DNA from: Wocania ichthyoenteri Th78
Lineage (GTDB): Bacteria; Bacteroidota; Bacteroidia; Flavobacteriales; Flavobacteriaceae
NCBI RefSeq assembly: GCF_000789235.1
Contig: NZ_KN525716.1
Coordinates: forward strand, 781,501-845,500
DNA: 64,000 bases
Direction of reading: 5' to 3'
The position numbers and the translations under genes were made by a program. The stretch's first letter is position 1, and each line of letters opens with the position of its first letter. Below are positions 38,558-48,058 of this stretch, piece by piece. Below the pieces are notes generated by a model. The model searched no databases, was not told where the DNA came from, and saw only the letters and a list, made by a program, of their open reading frames with translations.

Positions 38558-41155
38558 TTATTTAGTAAAATCGAAAACTAACGTGTTGCTATTATTTTTT
38601 GAGGTATTTATATGTTGCTGTTGTTTGCTAACATTTTTATCCGGCTCTGAAACTGTTACAGTAAAACTACCATATTTTGGAACTTTCGGTATAAACGTAT
38701 CCCCTTTTATTCTAATGGTGTAAAGTACATTTTTACTAGCTTCATCAATAACCTGCACTACAGGATTAGTTAATCCTTTTACCTTAATTTCTGGTAATAT
38801 TGTGTTCCATGCTGCACCAAAATTATCCGTTTGGTTAATGGTTATTGGCCAACCCATATATTGTTCTGAATCGCCTTTTTCTGGATTTGCACCACGAGGC
38901 CAACATTCCATTTTAATAGTTCTTTCATTTTTATTAAAGCGAACGATACCATAACCAGCGGCTCTATCGTGTAATTCTGATGGTTGCTTGTTTGTATACA
39001 ACGGATTTGAAATAGCTTCAACAGTTATTTTATTTGTAAAACCATCTTCAAATTGTCCTGTATATTTAGGGAAACCTGCTTTTCTATTTTTTCCTTCAAA
39101 CATAGGATACCATCTACGAGGCCAATAATTAGAAATTGATGGTACACAAAACGCATAGCCACTATCATTAAAATTATCAACACCATATTGAATGGTGCTT
39201 CCTAAATGCTGATCGCCAGCTAAATGAAATGTAAACCCTTTGCGAATGGCTTTAATACCATTATCTCGTCCAGTTTGCGGCCAACCGTTAGAATCCATAT
39301 CGGTTACTGGCATATCGTTTTCTGGGTATTCGCCAGCATTTAATATCCTTAAAGTTGGTACAACAGCATCTGTCATGGCTTCTTCTGGTAAAGTGGCTAC
39401 GTTTGCAAAAATGGTTTGTGATAATAGCACTTTCATTTCTGCACCATAGCTCCAATCTGAAGACCATTCATTTAAAAACTTTAATTGTCTTTCTCCTAAT
39501 AGCTTTGCTGATGGCACATCTGCATTTTTAATATTATAGGTTTTATTTTGAGGCCAACCGTTTACAATTTCTGCTTCTGGCAATAATGTTTTTGGTGCCG
39601 ATTTAAACTTTCTATCTTCAATAATGGCAAAACTTACGTTCCCATAATTCATTTGTGTGTAATATACGCCTATACCTCTTTCAACGGGAGTTGCATCATA
39701 CGGATCTGGTAAGTGGCTCGTTTGCGTTCGCTCTACCATATTTACCCATTCTGGAGGCATTCTATAACCACCACTATCTTGAATTTCTGTTCTTGTTCCG
39801 CCTTTCTGAGAGGCTTTTCCGTTTTCTCCCCAAATATTACCCATATATACATCGTGGTCGTCTGTAATTACAACTGCAGGAGTATTTTTTAATAAGTCTC
39901 TATATGCCCAACCGTACATGTACCACTTTCGTAAATAATCTAAAGTGGCTATGTTAAAAGGTTCTCGTTGGATGCCGTAGCCACCTACAGGTTCGTAAAT
40001 CTGGTCGCCAGAAAAGAATAATACATCTGGGTTTTGATATTTTACTTGACTTACAATATCGTTATTTGGGAAACCTAAATCGTTGTTTCCTGTAAAACCT
40101 GCAATCACAAGATTAGTTTTATCTTTTGGGTTTTTTTGAATAACACCTTCCCAATAATATGTTTTGGTTTTATTATTTGCTTCGTTTAAAGTGTATGCTA
40201 ATCTGTAATTGTGTGATTTAGAATCATCCCAATTTTCTAATTTGAATCTAGCAGTACGTGCTTCGACATCTATTAGAGATTTAGAAATGGTTTTCCAAGT
40301 ATTATTTTCTTCAATTTGAAATTCAACGTTCTTATCAGCATTATCATCTGGTGCCATTTGCGCTGTTATTTTTAAAATATCGCGACTTAAAGTGTATTGA
40401 GAAAACATAATTGGACCAAAAGACCGGTCATCATGTTTTGTTATTTTACTTCCCTTTATTTCCCAATCTTGAAACCAAACACTTTTTTTATTGATGATTT
40501 CTCCCCCATTTTTATTCTCAAAATTACTTACCAAAACTAAATCGCCAGTAAGTTGCTCCGGAGAAATATCTGTTTTAGAAATATGACTTAATGTTTTTCC
40601 AGTTTCAATATCAATCACAGAAAAATCTATGGTATATTTATTTTGATTAAAACTTACCAAAATTTTTACATCAATTCCTTTATTTAAGGCATTTATAACA
40701 GCAGCATTTTTTTGATTTGGACTTGGCTCGCCAATAAACAACGCTCCGTTAGTACAAACACCAATATTTATACCTTTACCAAAAACGGCGTTATCTCTAT
40801 AATCGTTAAACTGCCCTTTTGAACCTATACTAAAACCAGCCCAATTTTTATTTAGGTTTGAAACTTCATCGTTAAAAAACCCCAAACGAACCTTCATTTC
40901 TAAATCACCTTTTTTCTCAGAAAGTTGTCTTGTTAGTAAATGTATATTTCTATTTTCATTACTTACTAAACATTCCATTTTATTATTGGCTACTTGCCAA
41001 TCTTGCATAGGATTTGCCCAATACTCAGGACCAATAAAAGTTCGGGACGCTATGTTTGTAAAATCACTTTTAAAATCAACACTAAGTTTATCTTGATTTT
41101 CGCAACTTACTATTAGTAATAAAAACACTATGAAAAGCGGTAATTTAACAGTCAT
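38558..41155 (-). CDS. PhoD-like metallophosphatase lipoprotein in the enzyme operon
   Basis: About 865 residues from the ATG at 41155, chosen because it gives a clean lipobox signal (FLLLIVSC); an in-frame ATG at 41203 would add 16 residues in front. The N-terminal about 215 residues form a concanavalin-like domain (MKVRLGFF, WAGFSIGSKGQF). The rest resembles alkaline phosphatase D: PDVLFFSGDQIYE near 384, VVITDDHDVYMGN near 430 and FHLAGDQHLGS further on hold the metal ligands. PhoD enzymes cleave phosphate diesters. Here, among lyases and sulfatases, the substrate is unclear; it may act on a sugar ester. It sits between a sulfatase and the PL8 gene in one transcript. Confidence 0.75.
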   Translation of the reverse strand: MTVKLPLFIVFLLLIVSCENQDKLSVDFKSDFTNIASRTFIGPEYWANPMQDWQVANNKMECLVSNENRNIHLLTRQLSEKKGDLEMKVRLGFFNDEVSNLNKNWAGFSIGSKGQFNDYRDNAVFGKGINIGVCTNGALFIGEPSPNQKNAAVINALNKGIDVKILVSFNQNKYTIDFSVIDIETGKTLSHISKTDISPEQLTGDLVLVSNFENKNGGEIINKKSVWFQDWEIKGSKITKHDDRSFGPIMFSQYTLSRDILKITAQMAPDDNADKNVEFQIEENNTWKTISKSLIDVEARTARFKLENWDDSKSHNYRLAYTLNEANNKTKTYYWEGVIQKNPKDKTNLVIAGFTGNNDLGFPNNDIVSQVKYQNPDVLFFSGDQIYEPVGGYGIQREPFNIATLDYLRKWYMYGWAYRDLLKNTPAVVITDDHDVYMGNIWGENGKASQKGGTRTEIQDSGGYRMPPEWVNMVERTQTSHLPDPYDATPVERGIGVYYTQMNYGNVSFAIIEDRKFKSAPKTLLPEAEIVNGWPQNKTYNIKNADVPSAKLLGERQLKFLNEWSSDWSYGAEMKVLLSQTIFANVATLPEEAMTDAVVPTLRILNAGEYPENDMPVTDMDSNGWPQTGRDNGIKAIRKGFTFHLAGDQHLGSTIQYGVDNFNDSGYAFCVPSISNYWPRRWYPMFEGKNRKAGFPKYTGQFEDGFTNKITVEAISNPLYTNKQPSELHDRAAGYGIVRFNKNERTIKMECWPRGANPEKGDSEQYMGWPITINQTDNFGAAWNTILPEIKVKGLTNPVVQVIDEASKNVLYTIRIKGDTFIPKVPKYGSFTVTVSEPDKNVSKQQQHINTSKNNSNTLVFDFTK

Positions 41156-41213
41156 AAATTGCTCTTTTAACAAATAAAAAATATAGAATATACTTAATTT
41201 CATTAGATGAGTC

Positions 41214-42707
41214 TTATTTTAAATTTTGATACTTTTCTAACCAAGGATCTTTTTTTTCTTCTAAATTTTTCAATAATTCTGAATGCAATCTTTTTTCTGT
41301 GGCATCGTCTTTACCTATTAAGTTTGTTTTTTGATACGAATCATTTTCATTGTCATACAAAAACTTACGCTCTACATTTTTGTTATCGATGGTAATAACA
41401 TACGTATGCTTGTGCGTTCTTATACCTCTGTGACCAGATTCTGGTTGCCCCTCTAAAATGAAATAATATAATGCTGATGTTGGTTTATCGCCTTTATCTG
41501 TTAAAATTATTGATGATAAATCTTTACCATCTAAATTGGTTGGAATACCATCTGTAGCTTCTACCAAATTTAAAAGCGTTGGCATAATATCTGTGGCACT
41601 AACAATTAAATCATTTTTTTGATTGCCTCTAATTTTCTTTGGCCACTTTATTATAAAAGGCACATTTATAGCTTCTTCAAACCACACATTTTTTGACATT
41701 AAACCGTGACTCCCCATCATTTCACCATGATCTGAAGTAATAACAACTATAGTATTCTCTTCTAAACCTTCTTCTTTTAATGTTTTTAAAACACGTCCAA
41801 TTTGCTCATCAACACCAGTAACCATTGCAAAATGATTTCTTACATGCTCTTGGGCTAAATGTGTTCGCTTTCTTGTCGCTCCTGAATGGAATAACAAATC
41901 CTCAGCATCGGTGTCCAAATCCACATTATCTCTTACCAATAATTCATCTAATGATTTGTCTTTATAATACTTTAAGTATTTTTCTGGGACATATTGATAA
42001 GGTGGGTGTGGTGGATTTACAGACCAAAATAGTGCAAAAGGCTTATTGGCACTTCTAGTTTTTGCTAATGGATTTTTAATATAATCTATAATTACATCAG
42101 CTTCGTGTTTTGGAGACCATTCATTTACATATGTTATATCTTCTTCTTTGGCATTATTTATCCAATAATGGGGTGTATTATGTTGATCGAAAGTACCGTA
42201 AGCATACCAAAAATTAAAACCATGTCGTAATTCTTTTGGTTGATAGGCATCCCAAAGTACGGTATCTTTTCCTTGAATTGGTGGTGGAGACGTTAAATGC
42301 AATTTCCCAACGTAGCCAGCATCATACCCATTTTTCACTAAAACATCAGAAATACTAACATCCTCTTTTTGCCAAGAATTATTGTATTTATGACGGTTAG
42401 AATTACTATTACTTAATACAGAATTATTATAAGGTAATTTTCCCGTCATTAGCATACCACGATAAGGGCTACATAATGGATAATTGCTTATAGCATTAGA
42501 AATAACCATACCTTCTTTTCCTAATTGATCTAAATTGGGTGTATACACAGGATCTTGATTATTTATACCAACGGCAGCATTTCTAAACTGATCTGGAAAA
42601 ATAAATAATATATTAGGTTTCTCATTTTTGATTTTTTGAGAACTTGAGTTACACGACATAAATAGTGTTGATACACATATTATTAAAAGGCCCTTTAAAT
42701 AATTCAT
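41214..42707 (-). CDS. S1-family sulfatase, lipoprotein (second copy)
   Basis: A 497-residue arylsulfatase-fold enzyme with a lipobox (LFMSC, Cys19). Metal motif NILFIFPDQFRN (about 32-43); activation site LCSPYRGMLMTGK with Cys79 as the formylglycine precursor. The motif reads C-S-P-Y-R, with Tyr in place of the more usual Ser, but still fits C-x-P-x-R. Other motifs: YVGKLHLTSP, ITSDHGEMMGSHGLMSKNVWFEE. It should remove sulfate from the oligosaccharides, with a different specificity from the first copy. It follows the GH88 gene by 18 bp in the same transcript. Confidence 0.92.
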   Translation of the reverse strand: MNYLKGLLIICVSTLFMSCNSSSQKIKNEKPNILFIFPDQFRNAAVGINNQDPVYTPNLDQLGKEGMVISNAISNYPLCSPYRGMLMTGKLPYNNSVLSNSNSNRHKYNNSWQKEDVSISDVLVKNGYDAGYVGKLHLTSPPPIQGKDTVLWDAYQPKELRHGFNFWYAYGTFDQHNTPHYWINNAKEEDITYVNEWSPKHEADVIIDYIKNPLAKTRSANKPFALFWSVNPPHPPYQYVPEKYLKYYKDKSLDELLVRDNVDLDTDAEDLLFHSGATRKRTHLAQEHVRNHFAMVTGVDEQIGRVLKTLKEEGLEENTIVVITSDHGEMMGSHGLMSKNVWFEEAINVPFIIKWPKKIRGNQKNDLIVSATDIMPTLLNLVEATDGIPTNLDGKDLSSIILTDKGDKPTSALYYFILEGQPESGHRGIRTHKHTYVITIDNKNVERKFLYDNENDSYQKTNLIGKDDATEKRLHSELLKNLEEKKDPWLEKYQNLK

Positions 42708-42725
42708 TGATAGTAAACGTAAAAT

Positions 42726-43952
42726 TTATTTTTTTTCTTGTATTTTTTTTAATCTCGATAAAGCTTCAATATAGTAGTAATCTGCATAAATTAAAGCCAC
42801 ATCTATTTCATGTCCTAAAGATTTAGCTCCAGTAGAGTGTAATAAGAAAGAATCTGCTTTACCAACCGCGGAATATTTATCTGAGCCTAACGAATTTAGC
42901 ATTTTTATAGCAGCATTAAAATATTTTTTCTGATCTTCTTTACTTTCTACTAAGGTACTTAAATCTAATAACGCAGAAGCTACAACTGCTGCTGCTGAGG
43001 CATCTTTTTCTTCTTTTGGATTGTCCTGAATATCAAAATCCCAACAAGGCACCATATCTTCTGGAAGTAACGATAAGTATTTATCTGTTATTTTTTGGGC
43101 AAAATCTAAAAACTTTTTGTCTTTGGTCTCTTTATACACCATGGTATATCCATAAACGCCCCATGCTTGCCCGCGAGACCACCTGCTATTGTCTGCATAA
43201 CCTTGCTTTGTGTGTCTGTTTAAAACATTACCGTTAACAGAATCGTATTCTAAAACATGCCATGACGTATAATCATCTCTAAAATGTTTTTTCATGGTTG
43301 TTTCAGCATGTTTTACCGCAATATCATAAAACTCTTTATCACTACCATTTTTAGCTGCCCAAAACAACAACTCTAAATTCAACATATTATCTATAATAGT
43401 AATATGCTGTTTCCAACGTGGGTGCATTTTGTTAGACCAAGATTTTATAGTGCCAACATTTAGGTTAAACCGACTTGCTAGTGAGTTTGCTGATGTTAAT
43501 AGAATGTCTTTATATGCTGCTTTATTTCCAATTTCGTATCCTTTCCCATAAGCTGGAAACATCATAAAACCGATATCATGATGCTCTGTTATTGTTTTAA
43601 AATCTTCAAAAACCTCTGTACGTTTTATAGCTTCATTTTTCCATTTTTCATTTCCAGTTATATCGTATGCATACCATAATATTCCTGGATAAAAACCAGA
43701 AGTCCAAACTAATTTATCATTTGGCACTTGTTTCCATTCCGTTGAATCTGTATCTATTAAACGAGGATGTTTAGTAAGATCAGTTAATTTTGGTACTGCA
43801 ATTTCTAATTGATTTTCGCAATCATCAATTTGTTTTTGTAAATCTATTTCAATTTTATTTTTAGAAACGACAGTAGTTTCATCAGCTTTATTTGAGTTTT
43901 TACAACCTACAAAACTCACGAGACAGGTTAAAAGAAGTATTTTAAATCGCAT
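42726..43952 (-). CDS. GH88 unsaturated glucuronyl hydrolase (first copy)
   Basis: A 408-residue lipoprotein (LVSFVGC, Cys17) of glycoside hydrolase family 88. It hydrates the double bond of the 4,5-unsaturated uronate left by lyases and releases it, acting in the periplasm. The two key acids are visible: Asp126 in EHHDIGFMMFPAYG and Asp188 in ITIIDNMLNLELLFWAA, matching the Asp pair (88 and 149) of the Bacillus enzyme. WTSGFYPGILWY and NSRWSRGQAWGVYGYT are family hallmarks. It is the first gene of the run GH88-sulfatase-PhoD-PL8, with a shared regulatory motif about 105-140 bp upstream. Confidence 0.94.
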   Translation of the reverse strand: MRFKILLLTCLVSFVGCKNSNKADETTVVSKNKIEIDLQKQIDDCENQLEIAVPKLTDLTKHPRLIDTDSTEWKQVPNDKLVWTSGFYPGILWYAYDITGNEKWKNEAIKRTEVFEDFKTITEHHDIGFMMFPAYGKGYEIGNKAAYKDILLTSANSLASRFNLNVGTIKSWSNKMHPRWKQHITIIDNMLNLELLFWAAKNGSDKEFYDIAVKHAETTMKKHFRDDYTSWHVLEYDSVNGNVLNRHTKQGYADNSRWSRGQAWGVYGYTMVYKETKDKKFLDFAQKITDKYLSLLPEDMVPCWDFDIQDNPKEEKDASAAAVVASALLDLSTLVESKEDQKKYFNAAIKMLNSLGSDKYSAVGKADSFLLHSTGAKSLGHEIDVALIYADYYYIEALSRLKKIQEKK

Positions 43953-44057
43953 GGATATATTTTTAAATTATATTATTAAAAGTGCCTCCTAATTATTAAT
44001 TGTATGCAGCACAGTAACAAAGATTGCTTAAATAATAAAAAAAGTTGTGGGTATGAT

Positions 44058-44093
44058 TGTTCATTAAAGCGGTTATATCTGTTCATTTTAACC
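44058..44093. promoter_or_regulatory. Proposed hybrid-regulator box upstream of the first GH88 gene
   Basis: TTGTTCATTAAAGCGG is followed by CTGTTCATTTTA at 44080-44091. The same AAGCGG plus CTGTTCATTTTA combination lies upstream of the PUL B susC at 51338-51360. Two copies of TGTTCATT in tandem suggest a dimeric activator site. Confidence 0.5.
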
Positions 44094-44122
44094 TTATTTA
44101 AGAGGCAATAGCTAATAAACTA

Positions 44123-44160
44123 AAAACCTCAACTTAATTTTACTTAGCAGTTGAGGTCTT
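44123..44160 (-). terminator. Terminator after the T9SS cargo gene
   Basis: ACCTCAACT at 44126-44134 pairs with AGTTGAGGT at 44149-44157; on the minus strand the hairpin is followed by TTTTTAG. It begins 28 bp after the stop at 44185 and separates this gene from the GH88 operon. Confidence 0.75.
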
Positions 44161-44184
44161 TAATATGAAATTGTTCCTGTTATA

Positions 44185-45177
44185 CTATTCTACAATAACT
44201 TTCTTTGTTAAAACGCCACCTTTTAGGGATCCTAGTTTTAGGAAATATAATCCTTTAGAAAAATTTGAAACATCTATAGGATTTGTATTGTTAGATCTAT
44301 ATACCTCTTTACCAATTACATTATAAAGTGAAGTATTCTTAATATTAATACTATTATCTAATTTCTTTATATTTAAAAATTGACTAGCTGGGTTTGGATA
44401 TGTTGCAATACCTTCTTCTAATACGTTATCTTTAGTTCCCAAAACTGTAGGCTGAGCAATAAACTGCAAATCTGAAATATAAAAAGTACCATTTCTATTA
44501 GAACCACTATAAGCACTAGCACTACCTTGATAACGCATAGCAAGAGTAACCGTTGATCCGTTTGCACCATTAGCATAAGACGTAAGATCGACTACTCCTT
44601 TTACATACTTTCTTCCATCTGAACTATCACCAAACTTTCCTGAATGTAATGGTAGCGCATTCCAAGTAGCTGTTGAAACATCTCCAGCATAATCAATTGA
44701 AACCATCATTGTAATGGTTGCTATATCACCATCGCCATATCTTCTCTCTGTCCAAAATGTAGCATATTTATAAGTGTCTGTAACTTCTATAAGAGCATTA
44801 GCACTTGTTAAATCTAAAGTTGTAAAAACTGCATAAGCATCAACAGCAAAGTTAGTTGTACCATTATCTCCTCTCGTAGTAATACATCTTTGTTCATTAG
44901 CATTTCCATTTGGAATTCTATTTGCAGGCCTATCAACTGAAGGATCAAAAAGATTATTACTATCCGCTAAATCTGGCACATCACCTGCCCTATTTAAGAT
45001 ATTCCCAGCCGCAGTATGCCCTCCATCTGATACAATATCTTGTGTAAAACCTCTAGCAGTAGTAGCATACCTAAAATCCTCATAGTATACAATTGTTTGT
45101 GCATAGGAATTAATGCCCATCATACTAATGGCGGTTAGTAAAATAATTTTTAAAGTAATTTTTTTCATAATAGTCAA
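44185..45177 (-). CDS. T9SS-exported protein of PUL B, likely surface glycan-binding
   Basis: A 330-residue secreted protein. Signal peptide ends near SYAQ (residue 26), then a beta-sandwich domain (about 28-240) with FEDF-like start YYEDFRYATTARGF and end NGTFYISDLQFI, then a T9SS tail (about 255-330, YPNPASQFLNIKK to KKVIVE). No catalytic motif is seen. A partial paralogue is cut by the right edge of the window (63615-64000), sharing NRNGTFYISD. It follows the DUF5017 gene but behind a terminator, with its own motif upstream. ATG codons at residues 1 and 4 are both possible starts. Confidence 0.65.
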   Translation of the reverse strand: MTIMKKITLKIILLTAISMMGINSYAQTIVYYEDFRYATTARGFTQDIVSDGGHTAAGNILNRAGDVPDLADSNNLFDPSVDRPANRIPNGNANEQRCITTRGDNGTTNFAVDAYAVFTTLDLTSANALIEVTDTYKYATFWTERRYGDGDIATITMMVSIDYAGDVSTATWNALPLHSGKFGDSSDGRKYVKGVVDLTSYANGANGSTVTLAMRYQGSASAYSGSNRNGTFYISDLQFIAQPTVLGTKDNVLEEGIATYPNPASQFLNIKKLDNSINIKNTSLYNVIGKEVYRSNNTNPIDVSNFSKGLYFLKLGSLKGGVLTKKVIVE

Positions 45178-45256
45178 TTGTTTTAAAGTTAATATTTAGT
45201 ATAATGTTTTGAATATCATAAAATTAAGAATGATTTATTGTTTTTTAAAGGGGATA

Positions 45257-45290
45257 CTTGTTCAAAAAAAGGGTGTTAACTAACCAATTA
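45257..45290. promoter_or_regulatory. Shared motif upstream of the T9SS cargo gene
   Basis: CTTGTTCA is followed by GGGTGTTAACTAACC and AATTA. GGGTGTTAACTAA recurs exactly at 63392-63404 before the beta-helix gene, and TGTTCA...GTAAACTAACC occurs before susC. It lies 80-113 bp before the start codon. Confidence 0.5.
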
Positions 45291-45340
45291 CAAAAAATAT
45301 AAATTGTTCTAATAAAACACATATTCGTTTCTATATAAAA

Positions 45341-45383
45341 ATCCCTAAAAATCTATATTATTAAAATACAGATCTTTAGGGAT
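45341..45383 (-). terminator. Terminator after the DUF5017 gene
   Basis: A 14-bp stem with one mismatch: ATCCCTAAAAATCT at 45341-45354 and AGATCTTTAGGGAT at 45370-45383. On the minus strand it is followed by TTTTTATATAG. It starts 20 bp after the DUF5017 stop. Confidence 0.75.
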
Positions 45384-45402
45384 ACTCAAACAAACTATTA
45401 AT

Positions 45403-46350
45403 TTAATCAGTTACTGTAATAGTATACTCTTGTACTTTTTCTTGTTGCCCATGTATGGTTTCATTATTACCAATAAATGTTATGGTATATGTTCCTGCTT
45501 TTGTATAGATGTACTCAAAAGTTTTGAGTTTTTCAGAATACGTTTTTAATGGCTCTCCTTTATCCGGACTTACTTTTGTTAAGTTAATAGCACCAGTAAT
45601 TAACCAATCTTCATTCACTATCCATTCTCCACCTACTTTAACTTGCCCTCTCATTCTCCATAATCCATTTGTACCTTTACCACTATCCCAATACCATTTA
45701 TTTGCATTCCAACCAGACACTACCCCTTGTGCATCAACAGTTTTAAAACCTGGATCACTTTCTGTAGCTACCGTGAGTGGAGCTGGTGCATCTGCCACAT
45801 CCATTTGGATATTCAAATCGTCTATATACCATTCTGATGGCCTAGTAGCTGTAACATCACAAAAATATTTAAATCCAAAATAAATAGAATTTCCATCGGC
45901 TAAATCTGTAATATCAACAACGCCTGATTCTTGTAACGTAAAATCATACAATGTAGAAATATTAAATCTGTCAGAAATATCTACCCAAGTGGCACTATTA
46001 ACGCCTTCAACTGTACCACTACCATCATAATCTTTTGAATAAACTAGAGATAAATTACCTGTAGCATTAGCGCCTAATCCCCATTTTTGTGAGTTTAAAA
46101 AGGACATGGTTACCGTACCATCGGCATTGGTTCTATCTCTAAATTTGTATTGATGCTGAAAATCGCCAGCATAGAAATATAAAAAGTTAGGCGCATTATT
46201 TACTGTAAACTGTACAGGTTCGCCTACTTTGGCTGTTGCATTAAAAGTAACTTCAAAATTTGGAGCATTGACTTCTTCTAGGTCTTCACAACTCTGAAAT
46301 CCTAAGGTTACAAGAAGCAACATTGTTAATATATAAACTGTTTTTTTCAT
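45403..46350 (-). CDS. DUF5017-like surface glycan-binding lipoprotein (SusE position)
   Basis: A 315-residue lipoprotein (LGFQSC, Cys21). The N-terminal domain (about 30-190: VEFTVNNAPNF-like VQFTVNNAPNFLYFYAGDF, HQYKFRDR, WYIDDLNIQM) matches the DUF5017 pattern of PUL lipoproteins; a C-terminal Ig/PKD-like unit (about 225-315, EYIYTKAGTYTITFIGNNE) completes it. It occupies the SusE place after susD, 37 bp downstream, and should help bind the polymer at the surface. No enzyme motif. Confidence 0.75.
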   Translation of the reverse strand: MKKTVYILTMLLLVTLGFQSCEDLEEVNAPNFEVTFNATAKVGEPVQFTVNNAPNFLYFYAGDFQHQYKFRDRTNADGTVTMSFLNSQKWGLGANATGNLSLVYSKDYDGSGTVEGVNSATWVDISDRFNISTLYDFTLQESGVVDITDLADGNSIYFGFKYFCDVTATRPSEWYIDDLNIQMDVADAPAPLTVATESDPGFKTVDAQGVVSGWNANKWYWDSGKGTNGLWRMRGQVKVGGEWIVNEDWLITGAINLTKVSPDKGEPLKTYSEKLKTFEYIYTKAGTYTITFIGNNETIHGQQEKVQEYTITVTD

Positions 46351-46387
46351 TTAGAATGTTTTTATAATTATTATATCTTATTACCTA

Positions 46388-48046
46388 TTACCAACCCGTG
46401 GTTTGCTTTAAATTTGTATTTACACCCAATTCTTGTTCTGGAATTGGCAGTATATAATGTTTGCTTGGATTAAAATCATTATATCCATCAAAATAATCAA
46501 ATGACGGATTCATTGTATTTACTCTTGGAGTGCTATTGACAGGCACATCACCAAATACTGGAATATCGTTTGAATCTAATTCAAATGTGCCAAAAGTTGT
46601 CCAATCTTCATTAGTAAAAGTAGGATCAGCAGCTAAGTTTTCCATAGTCGTTTTCGTTTCATTCACTTTTTGCTCTAATAGTCCCCATCTTACCAAATCG
46701 TATTTACGCTGTCCTTCAAAGCATAATTCCAATAAACGCTCTTCTTGGATAGCGCCATCTGAAATCACTGTTAAAGGTGTAGCTTTCGCTCTATTTCTAA
46801 CACTATTAACAGCGTTTAATGCATCTGTAGAACCTGGTGTTATTTTATTTACTGCTTCTGCGTATATTAAATACATCTCAGACAAGCGTACCACTGGCCA
46901 ATGATGAGACCCATAACTAGTATTGGTAGTGTTTGGCTCTAAATATCTACGGTATTTTGATGCTGGGTACTGAAACTGACTATTTATAAGCCCTAATTCA
47001 CAGTTATTATTTCTTTGACCAAAATACGGAAGCGTGTTCCATAAGCCTCTTTCGTCATCAGGATCTGCTCTGTATTTTAAAACCAAAGTAATGGTAGCAT
47101 AAGTTAATCCAAAACCTTTACCTTTTAAATCGTCAGCTCCATTAGGACATGCTTCATCATCAAACCTTATTCCAAATGCTGACCCTATTTTAGAGGATTG
47201 ATTTGAGTCTAAATCTGCAAATGAAAACCCTATTTGAAATAACGTTTCCTTAGTTTCATAGTTACCTCTTGCCAATTCATTAAAAATATCTGCATAACTA
47301 GGGTTTAATTCATGATATGAATCGTCAATAACTTTCTTACTCCAATCTCTTGCTTTCTCATAAGCTCCAGACTCATTAAAAGGTGCACTTGCCATGTATA
47401 AATACGCTCTAGCCAATAAACCTCTAGCTGCACTTTTACTTGCTCTTCCTCCCACAGCTTCTGCGGCAGTAGGCAAATACTGTTCTGCAAATTCTAAATC
47501 TGCAACAATTTGTTTGTACACATCAATACCAGCTGTTCTTGGTAATAATTGTTTGTTAGTTTCTTCTAAAGGCATTGGTATTCCTTGAACGCCACCAAAT
47601 GCTTTTTGTAAATCAAAATACAGATACGCTCTTAAAAAACGACCTTCTGCTATAAACTCTTCTTTCACACTGGTTTCTAAAGATGAATTTTCAAGACCAA
47701 CTATTAGTGTGTTTGTGGCAGAAATCCCTTCGTAATATGTGCCCCATATATCTCTTAACATAGGTTCTGAAGCAGTAAAATTATTTTTACGCATGTCTCG
47801 TGCTCCTTTTCTATTATAGAAGCCTTCATCTGTCCAATTTGTTGGATATTGTGCATTAATTACAGCTTCTCTATATACTGAAACCACACGACTATATGCT
47901 CCTGCTAACCCCGCTAAAGCACCAGCTGGTGTATTGTATAGGGTTTCAGAGGTGATATTGTCATTTTGTGATATTTCTAATTGATCGTCACAGCCTTGTA
48001 GTATAAAGGCGGTAAGGATTGTTATTACTATGAATTTTATTTTCAT
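46388..48046 (-). CDS. susD: SusD/RagB-family nutrient-binding lipoprotein (PUL B)
   Basis: A 552-residue outer-membrane lipoprotein (LQGC, Cys19) of the SusD/RagB family. It caps the SusC transporter and binds oligosaccharide. Family motifs include TLYNTPAGALAGLAGAYSRV, EFIAEGRFLRAYLYFDLQKAFGG, the YLIYAEAVNKI helix, IQEERLLELCFEGQRKYDLVRWG and the end YILPIPEQELGVNTNLKQTTGW. Normal length. It starts 12 bp after the SusC stop. Confidence 0.95.
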   Translation of the reverse strand: MKIKFIVITILTAFILQGCDDQLEISQNDNITSETLYNTPAGALAGLAGAYSRVVSVYREAVINAQYPTNWTDEGFYNRKGARDMRKNNFTASEPMLRDIWGTYYEGISATNTLIVGLENSSLETSVKEEFIAEGRFLRAYLYFDLQKAFGGVQGIPMPLEETNKQLLPRTAGIDVYKQIVADLEFAEQYLPTAAEAVGGRASKSAARGLLARAYLYMASAPFNESGAYEKARDWSKKVIDDSYHELNPSYADIFNELARGNYETKETLFQIGFSFADLDSNQSSKIGSAFGIRFDDEACPNGADDLKGKGFGLTYATITLVLKYRADPDDERGLWNTLPYFGQRNNNCELGLINSQFQYPASKYRRYLEPNTTNTSYGSHHWPVVRLSEMYLIYAEAVNKITPGSTDALNAVNSVRNRAKATPLTVISDGAIQEERLLELCFEGQRKYDLVRWGLLEQKVNETKTTMENLAADPTFTNEDWTTFGTFELDSNDIPVFGDVPVNSTPRVNTMNPSFDYFDGYNDFNPSKHYILPIPEQELGVNTNLKQTTGW

Positions 48047-48058
48047 GATCTATTTTTT

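Noticed and set aside
45509-45883. Plus-strand 124-codon ORF opposite the DUF5017 gene
   Set aside because: Lies entirely antisense to a well-supported gene with low-complexity composition; a shadow frame. The same holds for similar ORFs opposite SusD, SusC and the propeller genes.
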